From Sphingobacterium multivorum (GTDB lineage Bacteria > Bacteroidota > Bacteroidia > Sphingobacteriales > Sphingobacteriaceae): 64,000 nt of DNA. Of this stretch, positions 8,040 through 16,427 are shown one piece after another (position 1 is the first letter of the stretch; each line of letters starts with the position of its first letter). Both the position numbers and the translations under genes were made by a program. The stretch is taken from positions 62,001 to 126,000 of the forward strand of contig NZ_UAUU01000011.1 of NCBI RefSeq assembly GCF_900457465.1. Direction: 5' to 3'. Under the pieces are notes generated by a model. It was not told where the DNA came from, searched no databases, and saw nothing but the letters and a program-made list of their open reading frames with translations.

Positions 8040-8909
8040 TCAGGTGCTTTTTGCATTTCTGGTCATCTGTTCAATAGCATCCCATTGATCTTCAGGAATA
8101 ATATCCAATCCATTGAACTCACCTGCTCCCTTAAGCCACTCGCCGCCATCTATCGTGATAACATCACCGTTGATATAACTGGCGTAATCGGATACCAGAT
8201 AGGCCGCGAGGTTGGCCAATTCCTCCAGTTTGCCCAAGCGGCCCAAGGGGATACGTTTGGCAGGCGAGAGAAGTTCGCCTAATTCACCTGGAAGTAGCCG
8301 TTCCATGGCACCTGAAGTTTGGAATGGACCCGGAGCTATAGCATTGAGTCTTATCCCTTTTTTTCCCCATTCAACGGCTAACGATCGAGTTAATGCAAGA
8401 ACTCCGGCTTTAGCTGTTGCAGAAGGAACAACGTAGCCAGAACCCGTCCAAGCATAGGTTGTGACGATACTTAGTATAGCTTTATTATGTTCGTTGGCCT
8501 CAATCCAACGCTTGCCCAGTGCTAGGGTATAGTTTATACTACCTTGGAGAACGATACCAATAACAGATTCGAAGGCGCGGTGGCTTAAACGTTCGGTAGG
8601 GGAGATAAAATTTCCGGCAGCATTGTTTATGAGTATATCTATCCCGCCAAAATGTTCATATCCACAGGAAACGACGCGCTCGACATCCTCATAATTTCGG
8701 ACATCTCCAGCTACTGCAAGACATTTCGCCTGATATTTTTCCGACAATTCGTTCGCTGTATGCTGTATAACATCATCTTTACGGCTCGTGATCAGGCAAG
8801 AGGCGCCAAGCTCGAGAAAGTAATCTGTCATGGCTTTTCCGAGGCCTGTACCACCACCCGTAATCAAAATTCGTTTTCCTTTTAACGCGTTTTCCTTTAA
8901 CATACCCAT
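8040..8909 (-). CDS. SDR-family oxidoreductase, 2,4-dienoyl-CoA reductase-like
   Basis: 289 residues. The Rossmann cofactor motif TGGGTGLGKA sits near residue 17, NNAAGN near 95, and the C-terminal GDVITIDGGEWL is typical of SDRs. In place of the usual catalytic YxxxK it has SATAKAGV, with Ser four residues before Lys. That substitution is characteristic of eukaryotic-type 2,4-dienoyl-CoA reductases (DECR), NADPH enzymes that remove conjugated double bases during beta-oxidation of unsaturated fatty acids. The SGYVVPSATAKAGV context supports DECR rather than a degenerate SDR. Monocistronic. Confidence 0.85.
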   Translation of the reverse strand: MGMLKENALKGKRILITGGGTGLGKAMTDYFLELGASCLITSRKDDVIQHTANELSEKYQAKCLAVAGDVRNYEDVERVVSCGYEHFGGIDILINNAAGNFISPTERLSHRAFESVIGIVLQGSINYTLALGKRWIEANEHNKAILSIVTTYAWTGSGYVVPSATAKAGVLALTRSLAVEWGKKGIRLNAIAPGPFQTSGAMERLLPGELGELLSPAKRIPLGRLGKLEELANLAAYLVSDYASYINGDVITIDGGEWLKGAGEFNGLDIIPEDQWDAIEQMTRNAKST

Positions 8910-9020
8910 ATGCTGTCCAGTTTTTATGTATCCTTAAGTTACACAAATTTGGGATAAAATAAAAGCCAAGGCCAGCGGTGAAAAATAGTTCGGGAATAAA
9001 TGAAGGAAGAGATGTAAACA

Positions 9021-9057
9021 AAAACAGGAGCCATTCGAAGAATAGCTCCTGTTTTAA
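9021..9057 (-). terminator. Terminator of tsf
   Basis: Stem AACAGGAGC / GCTCCTGTT with a 12-base loop, followed on the reverse strand by TTTTTG. It lies 35 bases after the tsf stop. Confidence 0.8.
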
Positions 9058-9091
9058 AAATTTCCAATTCTGGTAATGGAATGAATTATGC

Positions 9092-9928
9092 TTATGCGCC
9101 CAATTGTACGCGTTTGAAAGCAGTTACAGTTAATCCTTTGGAAACTGAATCTAAGAATTGAGCGATGTTTTTAGAAGAATCTTTTACGAATTCTTGGTTT
9201 AACAAAGTTGTGTCTTTGAAGAATTTATTCAATTTACCTTGAGCGATTTTCTCAGCCATTTCAGCAGGTTTACCTTCAGCAATGATTTGCTCTTTAGCAA
9301 TAGCGATTTCACGCTCGATTGTGTTTTGATCAACACCATCTTTGTCAATTGCGATAGGGTTCATTGCGGCAATTTGCATTGCTACATCTTTACCTGCTTC
9401 TTCAGCACCAGCAGCATCAGCAGAAAGACCTACTAATACACCTAAACGGTAGTTACCGTGAATATAAGCGATAACCTTTTCAGCAGTGATAGTTTCGTAT
9501 TTAGAAACGTCAATTTTCTCGCCAATTACACCAGTTTGCTCGATTAATAAATCAGCGATGTTTTTGCCATCAAGTTCCAAACCTTTTAATTCTTCCAAAG
9601 AAGCAGGTTTACTGTTTAATGCAACGTCTGCAATTTTTTCAGCGAAAGCAACGAAGTCTGCGTTTTTAGCTACGAAGTCAGTTTCACAATTAACTTCAAC
9701 TACGATACCTGATTTACCATCAGCAGTAGCTTTAGCGATGATAACACCTTCGTTAGAGTCGCGATCTTGACGGCTAGCAGCTACTTTAGCGCCTTTTTTA
9801 CGCAAGTAATCTACAGCAGCTTCAAAGTCACCATTAGACTCAACTAAAGCTTTTTTACAATCCATCATACCAGCGCCAGTTTGTTGACGCAATTTGTTCA
9901 CATCTGATGCAGAAATTTGTACTGACAT
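9092..9928 (-). CDS. tsf: Translation elongation factor Ts
   Basis: 278 residues. The N-terminal module SASDVNKLRQQTGAGMMDCK and the exchange-active motif TDFVAKN (about residue 80, context VVEVNCETDFVAKN) identify EF-Ts, the nucleotide exchange factor that restores EF-Tu-GTP. Two dimerisation-type core repeats follow. It is the last gene of rplM-rpsI-rpsB-tsf and is separated from rpsB by a 195-base spacer with a long imperfect hairpin (10043-10111). Confidence 0.97.
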   Translation of the reverse strand: MSVQISASDVNKLRQQTGAGMMDCKKALVESNGDFEAAVDYLRKKGAKVAASRQDRDSNEGVIIAKATADGKSGIVVEVNCETDFVAKNADFVAFAEKIADVALNSKPASLEELKGLELDGKNIADLLIEQTGVIGEKIDVSKYETITAEKVIAYIHGNYRLGVLVGLSADAAGAEEAGKDVAMQIAAMNPIAIDKDGVDQNTIEREIAIAKEQIIAEGKPAEMAEKIAQGKLNKFFKDTTLLNQEFVKDSSKNIAQFLDSVSKGLTVTAFKRVQLGA

Positions 9929-10042
9929 GTTTATTTCTTTTTATTATTATTTACGACTGAAATTTGTACAATATTAACTTAAAACATGTTAAGCTAATAT
10001 GAAGTTTAACATTTCTTGATAAACGAGTATTGTTAAACCAAA

Positions 10043-10111
10043 AAACCGGACAGAGAGGCTAGTTCAAGAAAAGTAAACTTTTCCAGAAACTAACGCTACG
10101 CCATCCGGTTT
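10043..10111 (-). terminator. Structured rpsB-tsf spacer, probable intercistronic terminator/attenuator
   Basis: On the reverse strand the outer stem AAACCGGA (10111-10104) pairs with TCCGGTTT (10050-10043) and runs into TTTTTT. Inside are a GGAAAAG/CTTTTCT hairpin and partly complementary GTTAGTTTC/GAACTAGC arms. This fits a partial terminator that lowers tsf expression relative to rpsB; an intercistronic terminator is known at this position in E. coli. Readthrough is needed for tsf unless a promoter lies in the spacer. Confidence 0.55.
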
Positions 10112-10123
10112 GGAATAAAAATA

Positions 10124-10921
10124 TTATTCTCCGTCTTTCGCTTTGCGAGGACGTTTAGCTTCTGAAGCATCACTATTATCAACTTTTGCTTTAGCAGCAG
10201 CAGCATCTTTTTCAGCTTCTTCTTCTTTGTCGCGTTTGCGCTCGTCCAAACCTTCTTGGATTGCTTGACCAATGATACCGGCGATTAAACTAATAGATTT
10301 ACTAGCGTCATCATTTGCTGGGATTGGGAAATCAATGTTTGAAGGATCAGAGTTTGTATCTACCATTGCAAAAGTAGGGATGTTCAATTTCATTGCTTCA
10401 GAAACAGCGATGTGTTCTTTTTTCACATCGATGATGAATAAAGCAGCTGGTAAACGGTTCAAATCAGCGATACCTCCTAAAAGGTTTTCTAATTTGATAC
10501 GCTCACGTTGAATCATCAACTTCTCTTTTTTAGACAATACATCATATGTACCATCTTTTTGCATTTTGTCAATGTTAGACATTTTTTTGATAGACTTACG
10601 AACTGTAGCGAAGTTTGTAAGCATACCACCTAACCAACGCTCAGTTACAAAAGGCATATTAACCTCTTTTGCTTGTTGTGCGATGATCTCTTTTGCTTGT
10701 TTTTTCGTAGCGACGAATAAAACTTTGCGACCTGATTTTACGATTTGTTTGATAGCTGAAGCAGCTTCTTCTAATTTCGTAAGAGTTTTGTTCAAGTCAA
10801 TGATGTGGATACCGTTGCGTTCCATGAAAATGTACTTAGCCATTTTCGGATCCCATTTACGTGTAAGGTGACCAAAGTGCACACCTGCATCCAATAAATC
10901 TTGATAAGTAGTTCTTGCCAT
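10124..10921 (-). CDS. rpsB: 30S ribosomal protein S2
   Basis: 265 residues, starting MARTTYQDLLDAGVHFGHLTRKWDP in full accord with bacterial S2 (DAGVHFGH, TERWLGGMLTNF, VDTNSDP, IDFPIPANDDA). S2 binds late on the back of the 30S subunit near the head-body junction. The charged, Ala-rich C-terminal extension (after about 225) is common in Bacteroidota. It lies 18 bases after rpsI in the same operon. Confidence 0.98.
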   Translation of the reverse strand: MARTTYQDLLDAGVHFGHLTRKWDPKMAKYIFMERNGIHIIDLNKTLTKLEEAASAIKQIVKSGRKVLFVATKKQAKEIIAQQAKEVNMPFVTERWLGGMLTNFATVRKSIKKMSNIDKMQKDGTYDVLSKKEKLMIQRERIKLENLLGGIADLNRLPAALFIIDVKKEHIAVSEAMKLNIPTFAMVDTNSDPSNIDFPIPANDDASKSISLIAGIIGQAIQEGLDERKRDKEEEAEKDAAAAKAKVDNSDASEAKRPRKAKDGE

Positions 10922-10939
10922 TTTTTGATCCTCCTTTGA

Positions 10940-11326
10940 TTAACGTTTACTGAATTGGAATCTTCTACGAGCTTTACGACGTCCTGGTTTCTTACGTTCA
11001 ACCATGCGGTCATCACGTGTTACTAAACCTTTAGCGCGTAATGCAGGTTTAACTTCTGGGTTAAGCTCAACCAAAGCTTTTGCGATCGCTAAGCGAACAG
11101 CTTCTGCTTGACCTTTAACACCACCTCCGTTAACGTTTACTTTTACATCAAAGTTTGCTAATTCACCAGCTACGTTCAATGACTGTGTAGCGATGTATTG
11201 CAAAGGTAATGTTGGGAAATACTCTTTGTAGTCTTTACCGTTTATGATAATGTTTCCGCTACCAGCAGTTAAGTAAATGCGGGCAACAGCAGTTTTTCTT
11301 CTTCCTGAAGTGTTAGTTGTTGACAT
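10940..11326 (-). CDS. rpsI: 30S ribosomal protein S9
   Basis: 128 residues, the standard S9 length. It carries GRRKTAVARIYL at the N-terminus, the INGKDYKEYFP motif, GGGVKGQAEAVRLAIAKAL in the middle and the very basic C-terminal tail RKKPGRRKARRRFQFSKR, whose end reaches toward the P-site tRNA. It sits 11 bases after rplM, the usual L13-S9 pairing. Confidence 0.98.
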   Translation of the reverse strand: MSTTNTSGRRKTAVARIYLTAGSGNIIINGKDYKEYFPTLPLQYIATQSLNVAGELANFDVKVNVNGGGVKGQAEAVRLAIAKALVELNPEVKPALRAKGLVTRDDRMVERKKPGRRKARRRFQFSKR

Positions 11327-11337
11327 GACGATTCTCC

Positions 11338-11781
11338 TTAAAATTTAACTGGTTTTGGATTTTGTGCTTCATGCTTGTGCTCAGTACCAGCATAAACGTA
11401 AAGGTTTTTAAACAATTGACGACCTAAACGGTTTTTAGGAAGCATACCACGAACAGCTTTTTCAATAATGCGTTCAGGAAATTTAGCCATTAACTCTTTA
11501 GGAGAAACGAAACGTTGACCACCTGGGTATCCAGTGTAGCGTACGTAAACTTTGTCGCCTAATTTGTTTCCTGTCAATTTAATTTTGTCTGCATTGATAA
11601 CAATCACGTTATCTCCACAGTCTACGTGTGGGGTGAATGTAGGCTTATGCTTACCACGAATTACTTTCGCGATGTTGCTCGCCAAACGCCCCAAAATCTC
11701 TCCTTCAGCGTCAACAACGATCCACTCTTTGTTAACGGTGTTCTTGTTGGCAGAGACAGTTTTGTAACTTAACGTATTCAC
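11338..11781 (-). CDS. rplM: 50S ribosomal protein L13
   Basis: 147 residues, the usual size. Landmarks are EWIVVDAEGEILGRLAS, RGKHKPTFTPHVDCGD, YVRYTGYPGG and the MLPKNRLGR motif. L13 is an early 23S rRNA assembly protein. It is the first gene of the operon; the leader upstream (to about 11840) is 60 bases long and carries a TACCTTTG promoter element. Confidence 0.98.
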   Translation of the reverse strand: MNTLSYKTVSANKNTVNKEWIVVDAEGEILGRLASNIAKVIRGKHKPTFTPHVDCGDNVIVINADKIKLTGNKLGDKVYVRYTGYPGGQRFVSPKELMAKFPERIIEKAVRGMLPKNRLGRQLFKNLYVYAGTEHKHEAQNPKPVKF

Positions 11782-11839
11782 TTGCTTTTGTTTAAATAAT
11801 TTATTAAAAAATTTTTCTTCCCCTTATCTCAAGGGTCTG

Positions 11840-11847
11840 CAAAGGTA
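11840..11847 (-). promoter_or_regulatory. -7 element of the rplM-rpsI-rpsB-tsf operon
   Basis: The reverse strand reads TACCTTTG, an exact TAnnTTTG match, 59 bases upstream of the rplM start. The -33 region is AT-rich with only a weak TTTT match. Confidence 0.6.
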
Positions 11848-12016
11848 CATCTATTATTCTATATTTTAAAATCTATTTTGCTTATTTTGTTGAAAACGAG
11901 TTGAATTTCAAGCGAGCCCCACTAATCTCAATATTTTTACAACTTCCTCGAATGAATATTGTTACATTAGTTAGTATATTGCAGGAAGAATTTTTAAATT
12001 ATTATAGCGGAAGTAG

Positions 12017-13738
12017 ATGAGATTGAATTTTTTAGATAAACGATTTTTTTTAAGTTTTATTGGTTTACTCCTAGTAGTCCTGGGCTCATTAAAGGCGCAA
12101 TCTTCGGATAATAAGCCTAAACCTTACGATGCACGACTCAAAAACGTACAGGAAATATTGAAGCAAGGAAAAATTGGCCCGGGGATGGATTCTTTGGATG
12201 CTATAATCGCAGATTACCCACAAGCCGATGACATCTATTTTACAAAGGCAATTCTTCTTGCGCAGATGAGAAATCAAGATGGAGCGATCGAAGCTATAAA
12301 AGAAGCGCTGAATATTCAGTCGAAGCCGGAATATCTAAGTTTTGCTGTAGATGCATTTAAAAGTAAAAACGACGCGGATAGTGCTTTAATCTATCTCGAT
12401 AAGTTGATAGATCGAGATGACAATAATACTGCCTCACTAAAACGGGAGCGTATCATGCTCCTTTTCAATGGTGGGTACAAGGATGTGGCTTTGGAGTATT
12501 TCTATAAAACCAAAGAGATCGCTGTCGCTTCTGATACATTGGACATGGTTGGCAGTGTGTTGTTAAATGATGCCGGTAATTATAAAGCTGTCATTGATCT
12601 TTTGAAGCCCTGGGCAGACAAAGGGACTTCGCTGGCTCAAGTGTATGGACAATTAGCGCAAGCCTATAATCTTTCCAAAAATTCGAAGCTTGCATTGGAC
12701 TACATTAATAAAGGAATTCAGACCACAAAAGAGGATTTTCTTTATTTCGATTTGGCTGATCTCTATCGATTTGATAAAAAGCTGAAATTATCTTTTGATG
12801 CACTTAAGCAAGGATTTCAATCTAAGAAAGTTGATTTTGCAGATAAGAATCGGATTATAATGACCTTGTTGAATCCGAAAGGTCCCTATACAAAAGACCA
12901 ACTTTTGGAATTGGTGAATATCTTGGTTGAAGTTCATCCACGTATTGCCGAAAGCCATATGGCAAAGGGACAAGTGTTATGGTTGAGAGACGATAAGTCC
13001 GCTGCTCAAAGTTCACTAGCGGTAGCCGTGAGTATGAACCCCTACCAGATCGATGCTTGGCGGATGCTGATGAGTTTGGATATGGACAAAGGTGAATTTG
13101 ATCAAGCCATTGCACATGGTGGGGAAGCGCTGCACTATGTGTCCAATAATGCGACCATACTCTATTTTACGAGTATGGCCTATTTGATGAAAAAAGACAT
13201 GGAAAATAGCCGAAAGTTTATGGAGGCTGCACTTAATAATGCACAGGATGAATCGCCTTTTCTACAAGCAAATATTTATGGGGGATTAGGTGATATTTAT
13301 AATTCACTTCAGATGTATAAAGCCTCTGACGCGGCTTATATCGAAGCTATTCGATTGGATAGTACAAATGTGACGGCGATGAACAATTTAGCATACTATT
13401 TGTCGTTAAGAAAAGAACGACTTGATGAAGCTATAAAGTATGCCGCAATGGCGACGAAATTGCAGCCCAATAATGGAACTTTTGAAGATACCTATGCTTG
13501 GGTACTTTTTGCAAATGGAAAATATGATGACGCACTAGTATGGATTCAAAAAGCGTTAAAAAATACAAATCCGCAAACGGCGGTATTACTGGAACATTAT
13601 GGCGACATTTTGATTAAGTTAGGGAAAACAACGGATGCCGTTAAGCAGTGGAACCTCGCTTTAGAAAAGGGAGCTGATACGGAGGAGGGTAAGCTGAAAT
13701 TGAAAAAGAAGATTGAGACTAAGAGCTATGTGGAATAA
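12017..13738 (+). CDS. Exported TPR-repeat protein
   Basis: 573 residues. A signal peptide (about 1-27, ending LKAQS) precedes a chain of tetratricopeptide repeats. The clearest are near the C-terminus: NIYGGLGDIYNSLQMYKASD, VTAMNNLAYYLSLRKERLDE and ALVWIQKALKNTNPQTAVLL, with the A8/G8/A20-type spacing. TPRs form protein-interaction solenoids; the location is periplasmic or envelope. It overlaps the next gene (DUF4292 lipoprotein) by 11 bases, and an EnvC-like LytM protein follows, so this three-gene envelope unit is probably co-transcribed. The partner is unknown. Confidence 0.88.
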   Translation: MRLNFLDKRFFLSFIGLLLVVLGSLKAQSSDNKPKPYDARLKNVQEILKQGKIGPGMDSLDAIIADYPQADDIYFTKAILLAQMRNQDGAIEAIKEALNIQSKPEYLSFAVDAFKSKNDADSALIYLDKLIDRDDNNTASLKRERIMLLFNGGYKDVALEYFYKTKEIAVASDTLDMVGSVLLNDAGNYKAVIDLLKPWADKGTSLAQVYGQLAQAYNLSKNSKLALDYINKGIQTTKEDFLYFDLADLYRFDKKLKLSFDALKQGFQSKKVDFADKNRIIMTLLNPKGPYTKDQLLELVNILVEVHPRIAESHMAKGQVLWLRDDKSAAQSSLAVAVSMNPYQIDAWRMLMSLDMDKGEFDQAIAHGGEALHYVSNNATILYFTSMAYLMKKDMENSRKFMEAALNNAQDESPFLQANIYGGLGDIYNSLQMYKASDAAYIEAIRLDSTNVTAMNNLAYYLSLRKERLDEAIKYAAMATKLQPNNGTFEDTYAWVLFANGKYDDALVWIQKALKNTNPQTAVLLEHYGDILIKLGKTTDAVKQWNLALEKGADTEEGKLKLKKKIETKSYVE

Positions 13739-14531
13739 AATTGTTTGGGTTAGTGCTGTTGTGTTGCTGCTTTCTTCTTGTAGTTCTAAGAAGAAACTAC
13801 TAAAAGGTGCTGACCTTAAAGCTGAAAACGAGTTGACCATAAAAGATAATACAAGGGAGGCGAAAAAGAATAGCTTACGTGATCTTTTTTTGACCAATTT
13901 GAATTATTCTACTTTTTCTGGAAAAGCGAAGATGCGTCTCGATCTTGGGAAGGACAATTATGATGTCACTTCTACTATTCGAATAGAGAAAGATAAAAGG
14001 ATCTGGATTTCCATTTCTGCTACACTGGGTATAGAGGTTGCCCGGGTATTGATCACTCCAGACAGTGTACAAATTTTAAATAAGTTTCAGAGCGAATATA
14101 TGGTTAAGCCATTTGACTACCTATATCGTTTTGCCAGTCCGGATTTAACTTTCGGAAATCTACAGGATTTGTTGCTAGCCAATCTTTCGGTGAATCTATT
14201 GTCCGATATTGATCAGGTTAATTTTAAACAGGACTCGATGTCTGTCCAGTTGGATGGCAAACTGAATGAACTAGATTTTTTATATAAGTTAAATAATAAC
14301 AATAGGCCTTATCAGTTTAGATTAGCGCAACTTTCAAAAAAACAATTGCTGGAGGCCAATTACGGTGAATATGCCATGGCCTCTGGACAAGAATTTCCGA
14401 TGCTTTTAAAAATGATCATTTCTGATGGTCGTCAAGAGATAAAAACAGAGATAAATTTTAACAAAGTGACTTTTAATGAACCAGTCGAAATGCCTTTTTC
14501 AGTATCGTCACGTTACAAAGTAATCCGATGA
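13728..14531 (+). CDS. DUF4292-type lipoprotein
   Basis: 267 residues from the ATG at 13728, chosen because it yields a clean lipoprotein signal: MWNKIVWVSAVVLLLSSCSS, with lipobox LSSC. The body is a beta-rich, LolA/LolB-like sequence (SGKAKMRLDLGKDNYDVTST, IWISISATLGIEVARVLITP, VQILNK) as in the Bacteroidota DUF4292 family. It is likely anchored in the outer or inner membrane. The start overlaps the TPR gene's last codons (ATGTGGAATAA), indicating coupled translation. A lipid- or lipoprotein-binding role is suggested by the fold only. Confidence 0.82.
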   Translation: MWNKIVWVSAVVLLLSSCSSKKKLLKGADLKAENELTIKDNTREAKKNSLRDLFLTNLNYSTFSGKAKMRLDLGKDNYDVTSTIRIEKDKRIWISISATLGIEVARVLITPDSVQILNKFQSEYMVKPFDYLYRFASPDLTFGNLQDLLLANLSVNLLSDIDQVNFKQDSMSVQLDGKLNELDFLYKLNNNNRPYQFRLAQLSKKQLLEANYGEYAMASGQEFPMLLKMIISDGRQEIKTEINFNKVTFNEPVEMPFSVSSRYKVIR

Positions 14532-14639
14532 GAAGCTGTCTATTTCCTTTAGATTTATTACTTTCGCAATTAGTTTGCTAAAGTATGGGGTGAATTAATA
14601 GGATAGAAAGATGGCAAACACAAAAAAATAGTACTGTAA

Positions 14640-15953
14640 ATGAACTTTAAAAAGACAATACTTGGTATAGCTGCTTTCCTATTCATGATTGGGATTTCAT
14701 CGGCGCAGACTAGGGCTGAACTTGAAAAACAGCGTGAGAAACTCAATCGTGAAATTGCTGAATTACAGAATACGGTCAAAGAGATTGCAAAGGAAAAATC
14801 ACTTACTCAACAACAAGTGACAGCATTGAGTAAGCAGATTAATTTGCGCGAGCAGAAGATAAATACCATTACTTCGGAAGTAGCTGTAATTAACAAACAT
14901 ATCAATGCCAATACCGCTGCCGTAAATAAGTTAAAGGCCGAATTGGAGAAGATGAAACGTGACTATGAGAAGATGGTGATGTTTGCGTTCAGAAACCGGA
15001 ATGCCTATAATAAATTGATGTTTATTTTTGCATCCAAGGATTTTAATCAGGGGTTCCGACGGGTTAAGTACTTACAACAGTTTAACGATTCTAGAAAGCT
15101 GAAAGCTGCCGATATCGAAAATACCAAGAAACAGATTGAACAAAAAATTGCTCAATTGCAGGCGGACCGAAACAAACAGGTTGCCTTGATGAAAGAGCAG
15201 GAAAATGAGAAAAAAACCATATCTCAACAGCGATCTGTTTATTCTGGACAATTGAGTGAATTGATTGTTACAGAGCGCGGCGTGAAGAAAGATATTACCC
15301 AAAAGCAAAAAGAGGAGCGTCGTATTAATGCGGCCATCAAGGAGATCATTAGAAGAGAAATTGAGGCTGAACGTCGACGAGCTGAGGCGGCGCGTCGTGC
15401 TGCGGAAGCTGCTGCTGAACGGAATCGCAAAGCGAATGAGTCCACATCAAATACAAAGGGTAAAAATAATACAAGTTCGAAAGGCAGTAATACTGCGCGA
15501 AAATCAGATTCTGAAGTCTTACGTAGTACTCCGGAAGCAGTCAAACTTTCAAATGACTTCAGATCGAACCGAGGTAGTTTGCCTTGGCCTGTTTCTAATG
15601 CGAAGATTATGCAAGAGTTTGGTTCAGAAAGTGTCGGTAGAAATGTCAATTGGGATCATGAAACTGTCAAAATACAAACATCAAGCGGTTCGGCCGTGAA
15701 AGCAGTATTTAATGGAGAAGTTTTGAGTATAGTATCGATGATGGGGCAGCGTATTGTCATGATTAAACATGGTGAATACTTTACTGTTTATATGAATTTG
15801 GCTGGTGTAAGTGTTTCAAAAGGACAAAAAGTAAGTACGGGACAGACGATAGGGACGGCCGATGTAGATTCCGATACGGGAGTTCCGATGGTAGAATTTT
15901 CTGTACTACAAGGAACAACACCACTGAATCCGATGTCATGGTTGGCGAGATAA
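14640..15953 (+). CDS. EnvC-like murein hydrolase activator with degenerate LytM domain
   Basis: 437 residues: signal peptide (1-22, ending GISSAQ), a long coiled coil (about 25-265, rich in E/K/R/Q, e.g. ELEKQREKLNREIAELQN), a Ser/Asn/Lys linker, and a C-terminal LytM/M23 fold (about 310-437). The zinc-binding H-x(n)-D and HxH residues of active M23 enzymes are missing: the HxH position reads MVEFSVL. That matches EnvC/NlpD-type activators, which switch on septal amidases rather than cutting peptidoglycan themselves. It follows the TPR and DUF4292 genes and precedes tatA. Confidence 0.88.
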   Translation: MNFKKTILGIAAFLFMIGISSAQTRAELEKQREKLNREIAELQNTVKEIAKEKSLTQQQVTALSKQINLREQKINTITSEVAVINKHINANTAAVNKLKAELEKMKRDYEKMVMFAFRNRNAYNKLMFIFASKDFNQGFRRVKYLQQFNDSRKLKAADIENTKKQIEQKIAQLQADRNKQVALMKEQENEKKTISQQRSVYSGQLSELIVTERGVKKDITQKQKEERRINAAIKEIIRREIEAERRRAEAARRAAEAAAERNRKANESTSNTKGKNNTSSKGSNTARKSDSEVLRSTPEAVKLSNDFRSNRGSLPWPVSNAKIMQEFGSESVGRNVNWDHETVKIQTSSGSAVKAVFNGEVLSIVSMMGQRIVMIKHGEYFTVYMNLAGVSVSKGQKVSTGQTIGTADVDSDTGVPMVEFSVLQGTTPLNPMSWLAR

Positions 15954-16046
15954 GAAATAATTACTATATTTAATAATTATCATTACATTTGTAAATAGAG
16001 AGAGAAGTTTTAGTTTAAAAGAATTGAAAAACAAGAAATTATAGTT

Positions 16047-16244
16047 ATGTCAACATCATTATTAATCATGGGAATCGGGGGGCAAGAGTTAATTGTCATT
16101 GTAGTAATATTGTTACTATTATTTGGTGGCAAGAAGATTCCTGAATTGATGCGCGGATTGGGTAAAGGAGTAAAGGAATTTAAAGAAGGCCAAAAAGATG
16201 AGTCTTCACCTGAAAAAAAATCTGAAGTAGAAGATAACAAATAA
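16047..16244 (+). CDS. tatA: Twin-arginine translocase subunit TatA/TatE family
   Basis: 65 residues: an N-terminal membrane helix (GGQELIVIVVILLLLFGGKK), the conserved FGGKKIPELMRGLGKG hinge and amphipathic helix, and a short charged tail. TatA oligomers form the protein-conducting element of the Tat pathway for folded proteins. No tatC is next to it. A probable Tat substrate is encoded at 28108-28869 (NRRSFIKKS signal). A terminator follows at 16272. Confidence 0.95.
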   Translation: MSTSLLIMGIGGQELIVIVVILLLLFGGKKIPELMRGLGKGVKEFKEGQKDESSPEKKSEVEDNK

Positions 16245-16271
16245 GGGAGGTTTTGATCCCATATAGCATGG

Positions 16272-16310
16272 ATACGATTTTGTGATGAACAAAATCGTAT
16301 TTTGTTTTAT
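16272..16310 (+). terminator. Terminator after tatA
   Basis: Stem ATACGATTTTG / CAAAATCGTAT with a 7-base loop and then TTTGTTTT. Confidence 0.8.
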
Positions 16311-16427
16311 ACGCGACCTATAGCGAAATAGGACGAAAACCATTTTATACTAAAATCCATTTCTAATCGTTTAGATTATTGTTGATTTTTCAGCAGATGA
16401 ATCAAACTCGGATTTAACAGTAAATTT

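Noticed and set aside
8779..9021. 80-codon reverse-strand frame overlapping the SDR gene start and tsf terminator
   Set aside because: It is a shadow of the SDR gene in another frame with no start signal.
12855..13115. Reverse-strand frames inside the TPR gene
   Set aside because: They are opposite-strand shadows of a coding gene with good TPR periodicity.
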